From: JBJKPP01 sp046706145
Lineage (GTDB): Bacteria; Bacteroidota; Ignavibacteria; Ignavibacteriales; Ignavibacteriaceae
DNA length: 6,407 bases
Reading direction: 5' to 3'
Assembly (NCBI GenBank): GCA_046706145.1
Contig: JBJKPP010000190.1
Location: 1 to 6,407 of the forward strand
The translations under genes were made by a program, and so were the position numbers. The notes beneath the pieces were generated by a model, which had not been told where the DNA came from, searched no databases, and worked only from the letters and a program-made list of their open reading frames with translations. This document shows positions 1 to 4,613 of the stretch, in pieces. Position 1 is the stretch's first letter, and each line of letters opens with the position of its first letter.

Positions 1-33
1 GGTGTAATCTCAATTTGGAGCAAGTGAAGTTTC

Positions 34-63
34 TTGAAACTGCGTGCCTTTTATAAGTATATT
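34..63 (+). promoter_or_regulatory. Possible sigma70-type promoter upstream of panD
   Basis: TTGAAA (34-39) and TATATT (58-63) are separated by 18 nt and would place transcription start about 20 nt before the panD start codon. The region is AT-rich, so a chance match is quite possible. Another AT-rich hexamer, TATAAG at 52-57, lies too close to TTGAAA to serve as its partner. The rest of the first 88 bases shows no other feature. This is a sequence match only. Confidence 0.25.
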
Positions 64-88
64 TAAAACCTAGAAAAATTAGGTTGTT

Positions 89-445
89 ATGACTCGCGAA
101 ATGTTTCGCTCTAAGATACACCGCGCTACTGTAACAATGGCCGAATTGTACTATGAAGGCAGTATTACCATTGACAAGAAACTGCTTGATGCTGCAGATA
201 TTCTTCCGCATGAAAAGGTCCAGGTAGTAAATCTGAATAATGGCAGCAGAATGGATACTTACACACTGGAAGGCCCAGCAGAAAGCGGCATGATTTGCCT
301 CAACGGCCCAGCAGCAAGATTAGGTTACGTGGGAGACGAAGTTATTATTATAGCATATTCTCAAATGACTGACGAAGAAGCTAAAAAGCACAAGCCTAAG
401 ATTGTTCTTGTCGATAAAAAAAATAAAGTAACGCAAATCATATAG
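89..445 (+). CDS. panD: Aspartate 1-decarboxylase (pyruvoyl-dependent)
   Basis: PanD converts L-aspartate to beta-alanine and CO2, supplying the beta-alanine half of pantothenate for coenzyme A synthesis in the cytoplasm. The 118-residue product aligns without offset to the E. coli numbering. The self-cleavage site is Gly24-Ser25 (YYEGS, residues 21-25), where Ser25 becomes the pyruvoyl cofactor. Lys9, Arg54, Thr57 and Tyr58, known active-site or processing residues in the family, are all present, as is the NGPAA stretch at 72-76. The family is usually about 115-130 residues, so this is full length. The ATG at 89 is preferred over the ATG at residue 5 because it puts the cleavage site at the canonical 24/25. 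Ribosome-binding potential is weak (AGG at 81-83). The next gene starts 78 nt downstream, and neither panB nor panC is visible. The window does not show whether a PanM/PanZ-type maturation factor exists. Confidence 0.96.
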   Translation: MTREMFRSKIHRATVTMAELYYEGSITIDKKLLDAADILPHEKVQVVNLNNGSRMDTYTLEGPAESGMICLNGPAARLGYVGDEVIIIAYSQMTDEEAKKHKPKIVLVDKKNKVTQII

Positions 446-469
446 AACAGTTCTACATTTAATCTATCA

Positions 470-498
470 TTGATTTTTAGTATGTAATTATTTAATAT
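470..498 (+). promoter_or_regulatory. Possible sigma70-type promoter before the outer-membrane-like gene
   Basis: TTGATT (470-475) and TAATAT (493-498) are spaced by exactly 17 nt, with four of six consensus positions in each box. They lie in the 78-nt AT-rich gap after panD and would give a leader of roughly 20 nt for the gene starting at 524. The composition is so AT-rich that the match is weak evidence. If real, this gene is transcribed separately from panD. Confidence 0.3.
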
Positions 499-523
499 TT
501 ATGTGAATATTTAAAGAATAAAG

Positions 524-1012
524 ATGAAAAAGTACTTTTTTGCGATTTGTTTTTTAAGCTTTTCTTTGGTTGCTTTCGGGCAATTTAAGGATTCCGGATT
601 CCACACTGGCGATATTGATCAGGGTATTATAAATAATACTAGTTCCGGTTCAATACTTGGGTTCCTAAATTCAAGTAATTTTCAAATGCATCAATCTTAC
701 AGTCTTTCTTACTCTTCTTTCGGTGGTGGGCAGGGAATGGCTCTCGGTGTATATACAAATAGCATGTTGTTTAAAATTTCACACGACCTTAATCTACAAG
801 TTGACGCAAGTGTTGTTAATTCCCCTTACAGCACTTTTGGGAAGGATTTTCAAAAAAGTATAAACGGTATTTATTTGACAAATGCAGAATTAAACTATAA
901 ACCGTTTAAGGATTTTTCTATTTCAGTGCAATATAGCAGATTGCCTTTTTATTCATATAATCCTTTTAGTCCTTTTGGATATTATGGGCAGAGTGTTTCG
1001 GGAGGCTTTTAG
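524..1012 (+). CDS. Exported protein, probably outer-membrane associated, function unknown
   Basis: I do not recognise a named family. The 162-residue product begins with a clear Sec signal peptide: MKK, then a hydrophobic core at residues 4-18, with probable cleavage after AFG (17-19). The mature part is rich in Ser, Phe, Tyr, Gly and Asn. Residues 53-140 alternate polar and hydrophobic residues in short stretches typical of outer-membrane beta-strands, for example around SYSLSYSSF (58-66) and FSISVQYSR (131-139). The chain ends in Phe (SVSGGF), the terminal aromatic that many outer-membrane proteins use for BAM recognition. It is short for a closed barrel with many strands. Start: ATG at 524 with only a weak AAAG upstream, but the signal peptide fixes it. 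It precedes the LytR_C gene by 59 nt and may be co-transcribed with it. Proteins with this look occur in Bacteroidota/Ignavibacteria relatives, as far as I recall. Export is well supported; outer-membrane location is an inference. Confidence 0.75.
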   Translation: MKKYFFAICFLSFSLVAFGQFKDSGFHTGDIDQGIINNTSSGSILGFLNSSNFQMHQSYSLSYSSFGGGQGMALGVYTNSMLFKISHDLNLQVDASVVNSPYSTFGKDFQKSINGIYLTNAELNYKPFKDFSISVQYSRLPFYSYNPFSPFGYYGQSVSGGF

Positions 1013-1044
1013 CAACAGGTTGAGCTGAAAATTTGTCTATGGTA

Positions 1045-1050
1045 AAAGGA
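1045..1050 (+). promoter_or_regulatory. Ribosome-binding site ahead of a five-codon ORF and the LytR_C gene
   Basis: AAAGGA lies 7 nt before an ATG at 1058, an ideal distance, but 21 nt before the TTG at 1072 that opens the LytR_C reading frame. The best Shine-Dalgarno-like sequence in this gap is therefore placed for the small ORF rather than for the large gene. The only nearer purine motif for the TTG is GGA at 1060-1062, 9 nt away. Confidence 0.5.
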
Positions 1051-1057
1051 CATCAAA

Positions 1058-1075
1058 ATGGAATTTGCTAATTGA
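1058..1075 (+). other. Five-codon leader ORF overlapping the LytR_C start (TTGA)
   Basis: ATG GAA TTT GCT AAT TGA would encode MEFAN. It is preceded by AAAGGA at the ideal 7-nt spacing. Its TGA stop (1073-1075) overlaps the TTG start of the next gene (1072-1074) in the form TTGA, the arrangement used for translational coupling by termination-reinitiation. Alternatively, the ATG is the true start of the LytR_C gene and one base is missing from this sequence: adding one base between the two starts would join the frames. Translation of the ORF is unproven. Confidence 0.35.
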
Positions 1076-1560
1076 GTTTGAAATCCCAATCTAAAAATCT
1101 TCCCAACGGCGTAAACTTAAAGACCTCAGTTTCCAATCTTTTTTTAAATATAACTATTATTGTTCTGGTGCTGATTGTTGGCTTCCTTGCTTATTCTTTG
1201 TTTGCTAAAATAAAAGCAGGCAGTGAAATCGAGAATATACAAAAGCAAAAAAGCACCGCTATGATTCAAGTTGAAGTACTGAATGGCTGTGGGATATCAG
1301 GGGTGGCAGATAAGTTTACGGATTTTTTAAGAAAACATCATTTTGATGTTGTACAAGAAGGCAACTATAGATCTTTCGATGTGGATAATACTCTTGTAAT
1401 TGATAGAACAGGAAATAAGCAGGTGGCTGAAAAGGTTGCAGAAGCGCTCGGTGTTAAAAAAAAGAATATTATTCAACAAGTAGATAAGGACTATTTGCTC
1501 GATGTCTCGGTTGTAATTGGCAGAGATTTTAATAGTTTAAACTTGCCTACCGGCAGGTAG
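1072..1560 (+). CDS. Membrane-anchored LytR_C domain protein
   Basis: This 162-residue protein has a short cytoplasmic N-terminus, one transmembrane segment (about residues 23-45, SNLFLN...AYSLF) and a LytR/CpsA/Psr C-terminal-type domain (LytR_C) at about 64-154. The domain opens with IQVEVLNGCGISGVADKF (65-82), matching the family pattern V-x-V-L-N-G-x-G-x-x-G-x-A. It then has FLRKHHFDVV (85-94), LVIDRTG (108-114) and a final VSVVIGRDF (145-153). The catalytic LCP phosphotransferase domain found in full LytR proteins is absent, so this is not a wall-polymer ligase. Its role is unknown; the domain should face the periplasm. The start is TTG at 1072: the codon before it is an in-frame TAA (1069-1071), and the first internal ATG is residue 64, which would remove the membrane anchor. 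A second TTG at 1078 is also possible. The last codons (PTGR and stop) lie in a hairpin. rsfS follows after 34 nt, a pairing I recall from related genomes. Confidence 0.85.
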   Translation: MSLKSQSKNLPNGVNLKTSVSNLFLNITIIVLVLIVGFLAYSLFAKIKAGSEIENIQKQKSTAMIQVEVLNGCGISGVADKFTDFLRKHHFDVVQEGNYRSFDVDNTLVIDRTGNKQVAEKVAEALGVKKKNIIQQVDKDYLLDVSVVIGRDFNSLNLPTGR

Positions 1561-1561
1561 G
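1546..1561. repeat. GC-rich hairpin across the LytR_C stop codon
   Basis: CCTACC (1546-1551), loop GGCA (1552-1555) and GGTAGG (1556-1561) form a perfect 6-bp inverted repeat in an otherwise AT-rich region. The right arm contains the TAG stop (1558-1560) of the LytR_C gene. No T-run follows, so it does not look like an intrinsic terminator, and rsfS lies just downstream. It resembles the short CCTGCC/GGCAGG palindromes scattered in many Bacteroidota-type genomes, from memory. It could be such a dispersed repeat or a local mRNA structure. Confidence 0.6.
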
Positions 1562-1581
1562 TCTTATGAAATAGCAAAAAG

Positions 1582-1587
1582 AAAGGA
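1582..1587 (+). promoter_or_regulatory. Ribosome-binding site of rsfS, supports the TTG start
   Basis: AAAGGA sits 7 nt before the TTG at 1595. Because the codon preceding this TTG is TAA (1592-1594), no start further upstream is possible. The next in-frame ATG (residue 62) would delete half of the domain. This site therefore fixes the rsfS start. Confidence 0.7.
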
Positions 1588-1594
1588 AATATAA

Positions 1595-2017
1595 TTGGAT
1601 TCACAGGAAGTCGCATACAAGTCAACGGAATTTATATTTGACAAAAAAGGTTTCGATGTGGTAATTATAGACCTTAGAAACCTAACTCCGATTGCTGACT
1701 TTTTTGTAATTTGCAGCGCCGATTCGGATACACAGGTAAAAGCTATTGCGGAAGCGATTGATGTAAACCTAAAGGAAATGGGAATTAGGACCTGGCATAG
1801 AGAAGGCTTTAAAAACTTAAATTGGGTTTTGTTAGATTATGTCGATGTTGTTGTTCATGTATTCAAGAAAGAGACCAGAGAATATTATAACCTGGAAAGA
1901 CTTTGGGGAGATGCCCCAATTACAAAAATAGAAGACCCGGTTCTTTCTGTTGCTTCAAATAAAATGGATCCCAGTCCAAAACTTTCTAAAAAGAGTGCCT
2001 CTTCAAAAAAATCATAG
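1595..2017 (+). CDS. rsfS: Ribosomal silencing factor RsfS (Iojap/DUF143 family)
   Basis: RsfS binds ribosomal protein uL14 on the free 50S subunit and blocks joining with 30S, lowering translation when nutrients are scarce. The 140-residue product shows the full family core at about 5-107: VVIIDLRNLTPIADFFVICSA (22-42), the W-H-R-E-G stretch (67-71), WVLLDYVDVVVHVF (77-90), and REYYNLERLWGDA (95-107). The core is intact. The protein is longer than the roughly 105-120 residues typical of the family because of a tail at 108-140 that ends in a Lys/Ser-rich run (KLSKKSASSKKS). The start is TTG at 1595, supported by AAAGGA 7 nt upstream and an in-frame TAA just before it. It lies 34 nt after the LytR_C gene and 19 nt before argS, consistent with one transcription unit of growth- and translation-related genes. 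Confidence 0.95.
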   Translation: MDSQEVAYKSTEFIFDKKGFDVVIIDLRNLTPIADFFVICSADSDTQVKAIAEAIDVNLKEMGIRTWHREGFKNLNWVLLDYVDVVVHVFKKETREYYNLERLWGDAPITKIEDPVLSVASNKMDPSPKLSKKSASSKKS

Positions 2018-2019
2018 CA

Positions 2020-2026
2020 GAGGAAG
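2020..2026 (+). promoter_or_regulatory. Ribosome-binding site of argS
   Basis: GAGGAAG lies between the rsfS stop (2017) and the argS TTG (2037). Its AGGA ends 12 nt before the start codon, somewhat far but usable. An in-frame TAA at 2028-2030 leaves only two sense codons (TTT, AAT) before the TTG, so the TTG is the only reasonable start. Confidence 0.5.
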
Positions 2027-2036
2027 TTAATTTAAT

Positions 2037-3665
2037 TTGAAAGAATATTTACAGCTACTTTTTGAAAAAGCTTCAAAAAAATTACTTTATCTTAAAAGCA
2101 TTAATCTGATTTTCGACATTCCTAAAAATGCTGGTCACGGTGACTTGTCTTCAAACGCTGCTTTACTTCTAACTAAAGAGTTAAAAAAGAATCCAAGGGA
2201 AATAGCAAAAGAAGTAATCGAGAATTTGGATATAGACAACGCTGTTCTAAAAAAAGTAGAAATTGCAGGCCCAGGGTTTATTAATTTTTTCTTTACAGAT
2301 GGTTTCGTTACTAAAATAATTGAAAAAATTTTGGCAAAAAGTGATGATTTTGGAAAGTCAAAGAAATATTCTGGAAAAAGAGCTAATATGGAATTTGTCT
2401 CAGCTAATCCAACCGGGCCTTTGACTGTTGGTCATGGCAGGAACGCCGTTGTGGGAGATACAGTTGCGAACATGCTGGAATGGATTGGTTATGAAGTTGA
2501 CCGCGAATATTATTTTAATAATGCCGGCCGCCAGATGAGAGTTCTTGGAGATTCAGTTAAGTTGCGCTATCTGGAATTGCTAGGCCAGAAAGTAGAATTT
2601 CCTGAAGATCATTACCAGGGAGGTTACATAAAGGACATTGCGAAAAATCTCTTCAATGAGTTCGGTGATAAATTAAAGAATGAAAAGCCGGAAGGAGTAT
2701 TTAAGGATAGGGCAGAGAAAGAAATATTTTCTGATATTTCGAAAACGCTCGAAAGACTGAAAATTAAACACAATGTTTTTTATAATGAGAACTCACTTTA
2801 TGAAGAAGGAAAGATTAAGAACCTTATTGAAACTTTAGGGGAAAAGAATTTAACCTATGAAAAAGAAGGTGCCATCTGGCTGAAGCTTACCGAATTAGGA
2901 AATGAACAGGATAAAGTAATTGTAAAATCCAGCGGCGAACCTACTTACAGACTCCCTGATATTGCCTATCATGTTACAAAGTTTGAAAGAGGATATGATT
3001 TAATCGTTGACCTTTTTGGCTCAGACCACAATGCGACTTTCCCGGATGTTCTTGCCGGACTAAAAGCTTTGGGTTTAGATATTAATAAAACCAAAGTGCT
3101 TATTCACCAGTTTGTAACCATTATGGAAGATGGCGAAGTCGTAAAAATGTCAACCAGGAAAGCAAATTATATAACTCTTGATGAATTGGTGGATGAAGTT
3201 GGAAGTGACGTTGTTAGGTATTTCTTTAATATGCGGAATATTACGACGCATATGAATTTTGATTTAACGCTTGCAAAAAAACAATCCGATGAGAACCCAG
3301 TTTTTTATTTACAGTATGCTCATGCAAGAATTTGTTCAATTCTTAGGATGATTAAAGAAGAAGATTTAAAATTGTCAACTGAAAATCTTGACCTTCTAAA
3401 AACCGATGAAGAACAAAAACTTCTGAGAAAACTTCATGAGTTCGAAGAAGAAATTTTATATGCGGCGGAGAATTTCGAGTCTCATAGAATTTGCAGCTAT
3501 TTAGAAGAATTAGCTGCGCTCTTCCACAGGTTTTATACCTACTGTAGGATAATCGGCCAGGAGAAAAATCTTGCAGAGGCGAGAATTGCCTTGGCGGAAT
3601 CTACCAAAATAGTTATAAAAAACGGACTAACTATTCTTGGAGTCGATGCTCCAGAAAAGATGTAG
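2037..3665 (+). CDS. argS: Arginyl-tRNA synthetase (class I)
   Basis: ArgS charges tRNA-Arg with arginine using ATP in the cytoplasm; like other ArgRS it should need tRNA for amino-acid activation. The 542-residue protein is close to the usual 550-580. The N-terminal additional domain spans about 1-85 and includes the GHGDLSSN motif (33-40). The Rossmann catalytic domain starts around 115 with EFVSANPTGP (119-128). The HIGH-type signature reads TVGH (130-133), with Thr in place of the first His. SSGEPTYRLPDIAYH (298-312), GSDHN (328-332) and the KMSKS loop as KMSTR (370-374) follow; KMSTR is normal for ArgRS. The C-terminal DALR anticodon-binding domain spans about 420-542, from NPVFYLQYAHAR (420-431) to the usual ending LGVDAPEKM. 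The start is TTG at 2037, with GAGGAAG upstream and a stop three codons before; the first internal Met is residue 118. It follows rsfS by 19 nt. Its stop is 4 nt from that of convergent comF. Confidence 0.97.
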   Translation: MKEYLQLLFEKASKKLLYLKSINLIFDIPKNAGHGDLSSNAALLLTKELKKNPREIAKEVIENLDIDNAVLKKVEIAGPGFINFFFTDGFVTKIIEKILAKSDDFGKSKKYSGKRANMEFVSANPTGPLTVGHGRNAVVGDTVANMLEWIGYEVDREYYFNNAGRQMRVLGDSVKLRYLELLGQKVEFPEDHYQGGYIKDIAKNLFNEFGDKLKNEKPEGVFKDRAEKEIFSDISKTLERLKIKHNVFYNENSLYEEGKIKNLIETLGEKNLTYEKEGAIWLKLTELGNEQDKVIVKSSGEPTYRLPDIAYHVTKFERGYDLIVDLFGSDHNATFPDVLAGLKALGLDINKTKVLIHQFVTIMEDGEVVKMSTRKANYITLDELVDEVGSDVVRYFFNMRNITTHMNFDLTLAKKQSDENPVFYLQYAHARICSILRMIKEEDLKLSTENLDLLKTDEEQKLLRKLHEFEEEILYAAENFESHRICSYLEELAALFHRFYTYCRIIGQEKNLAEARIALAESTKIVIKNGLTILGVDAPEKM

Positions 3666-3669
3666 ATTT

Positions 3670-4362
3670 CTAATCCGCAATTGCTACAGAAGCAGCATAA
3701 ACCGATTTGGCCCCACCTTTTAATAAAGCGCTGCCGCATTCGTTAATTGTTGCCCCTGTTGTTATGACATCATCTATCAGCAAGAGATTCTTATTTTTTA
3801 TCTTATCCGGCTTTCTGACAGAAAATGCATCTTTTACGTTTTTTTCTCTTTCTGAAAGATTTAATTTTGTTTGAGATTCGGTGAATCTTCTTCTTTTTAC
3901 TGCGTCCTTTAAAAGGGAAACATTCGTTCTGCTGCTTAATCCTTCTGCAATATACAAAGACTGGTTATAACCCCTTTCAACCTTTTTTAATCTGTGTAAC
4001 GGAATAGGAATTATAGCATCAATTTGCCAGCTAACCATTTCATCTTTAATACGTTTCCCCAAAACATCTCCAAGGAATAATCCTATTTTAAATCTGTTTT
4101 CGTATTTCAATGCATGTATCACGCTTTGAATTTCGGTATCTTTTTCAAAGATGTAAACAGACCTAAAACCGGAAATAATTTTTTTAGAATAAAATTTTTT
4201 CTCAAACTCTAATTCTAATCTATCATTTTTTACAGATGCCAATTTCCGGAGACAGTTATCGCAAACCATTTTCTCATTAAGCCCAAGTTTTTTGTCGCAG
4301 CAAGGACAAATCCTGGGCAAGAAAAAATCATAAATCTCAGAAAGAATTTTCGGTTTTACCAT
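3670..4362 (-). CDS. comF: ComF family phosphoribosyltransferase-fold protein
   Basis: This is a ComF/GntX/DprA-associated type protein. ComF is needed for natural transformation in several bacteria and is thought to act in the cytoplasm during single-stranded DNA import, but its chemistry is not settled. The 230-residue product is the normal family length. Near the N-terminus is a double zinc knuckle, Cys19-x2-Cys22 and Cys34-x2-Cys37, following FFLPRIC. Next come HALKYENRFKIG (83-94), IIPIPLHRLKKVERGYNQS (117-135) and the type I PRTase PRPP-binding loop LLLIDDVITTGAT (193-205) with Asp197-Asp198. All key family motifs are intact. The start is ATG at 4360-4362, with only a weak purine stretch (GAAAGAAT) upstream. 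It is convergent with argS, and its stop lies 4 nt from the argS stop. It lies downstream of the VWA gene on the same strand, separated by 251 nt including a repeat, so co-transcription is doubtful. No other competence gene is in view. Confidence 0.93.
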   Translation of the reverse strand: MVKPKILSEIYDFFLPRICPCCDKKLGLNEKMVCDNCLRKLASVKNDRLELEFEKKFYSKKIISGFRSVYIFEKDTEIQSVIHALKYENRFKIGLFLGDVLGKRIKDEMVSWQIDAIIPIPLHRLKKVERGYNQSLYIAEGLSSRTNVSLLKDAVKRRRFTESQTKLNLSEREKNVKDAFSVRKPDKIKNKNLLLIDDVITTGATINECGSALLKGGAKSVYAASVAIAD

Positions 4363-4476
4363 TTCTAAATTCTTTCGTTAACCATATGAAATATAAAGAA
4401 ATTGGCCTTTAGTTAGAAAGATTATGATTTGACATTTTTTATTCTTCTTAATCGATTCTGTGCACAATTTCGAAAA

Positions 4477-4582
4477 CGTTATTTCGAAGGAATCTTTGAC
4501 TGAGACATGTGCGGCTACGGTACAAATCTCGCTATCTTGCAAAAGGGGATTTCTCCCCCGATAAATCGGAGTCGAAATGACA
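4477..4582. repeat. Degenerate interspersed element with inverted ends
   Basis: The left end CGTTATTTCGA (4477-4487) and right end TCGAAATGACA (4572-4582) are inverted repeats with 9 of 11 positions matching. Read on the minus strand the unit opens TGTCATTTCGACTCC, continues through GGGGGAGAAATCC and closes TTCCTTCGAAATAACG. This closely resembles the TGTCATTTCGA...GAGAAATC...TTCGAAATGACA repeats I recall between genes in many Bacteroidota-type genomes. About 106 nt long, no ORF or transposase, and more GC-rich than its surroundings. Internal palindromes at 4545-4558 and 4558-4569 add secondary structure. It may be a miniature, non-autonomous mobile element or a transcribed structured repeat. 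The right end is well preserved and the left end is decayed. The inverted ends are visible; membership in a repeat family is from memory. Confidence 0.6.
4541..4558 (-). terminator. Terminator-like stem-loop downstream of the VWA gene
   Basis: On the minus strand GGGGA, loop GAAA (a GNRA tetraloop), TCCCC and then TTTT appear in order, reading from 4558 to 4541. It begins 55 nt past the stop codon of the VWA gene. The 5-bp stem is short and the T-run is only four long, so termination may be partial. It is part of the interspersed element, and the palindrome CCGAT-AA-ATCGG (4558-4569) comes just before it in the transcript. Confidence 0.4.
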
Positions 4583-4613
4583 GTCAACAGGCAGGTTTGA
4601 ACTTTAACTTATC

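Larger units (their letters stand above)
4363..4613. other. Intergenic region between comF and the VWA gene
   Basis: These 251 nt hold no credible gene. The part next to comF (4363-4476) is AT-rich. On the minus strand it contains TATATTTC a short way upstream of comF, which resembles the Bacteroidota -7 box TAnnTTTG in seven of eight defined positions, but I see no matching -33 TTG element, so I do not call a promoter. ATTTCGAA occurs twice, at 4467-4474 and 4481-4488. The remainder, 4477-4582, is a degenerate inverted-repeat element described separately. At 4588-4597 lies CAGGCAGGTT, which shares GGCAGGT with the hairpin near 1552. Confidence 0.6.

Noticed and set aside
1..56. Possible C-terminus of an upstream gene (plus-strand frames ending at TGA 25-27 or TAA 54-56)
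   Set aside because: Each gives too few residues (8 and about 17) to recognise anything, and the two frames are equally possible.
1546..1561. Intrinsic terminator between the LytR_C gene and rsfS
   Set aside because: The hairpin has no T-run after it, the stem overlaps the stop codon, and rsfS follows within 34 nt, so it is better treated as a repeat or mRNA structure.
1566..1574. ATG AAA TAG mini-ORF before rsfS
   Set aside because: Two codons only, and its stop is not coupled to the rsfS start, which has its own well-placed AAAGGA.
3539..3739. Minus-strand frame across the argS/comF junction
   Set aside because: It overlaps the conserved C-termini of both argS and comF and has no family features.
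4378..4587. Open frame of 69 codons on the minus strand between the VWA gene and comF
   Set aside because: It runs through the inverted-repeat element, whose sequence explains the frame. The translation shows no protein-like family pattern and no ribosome-binding site.
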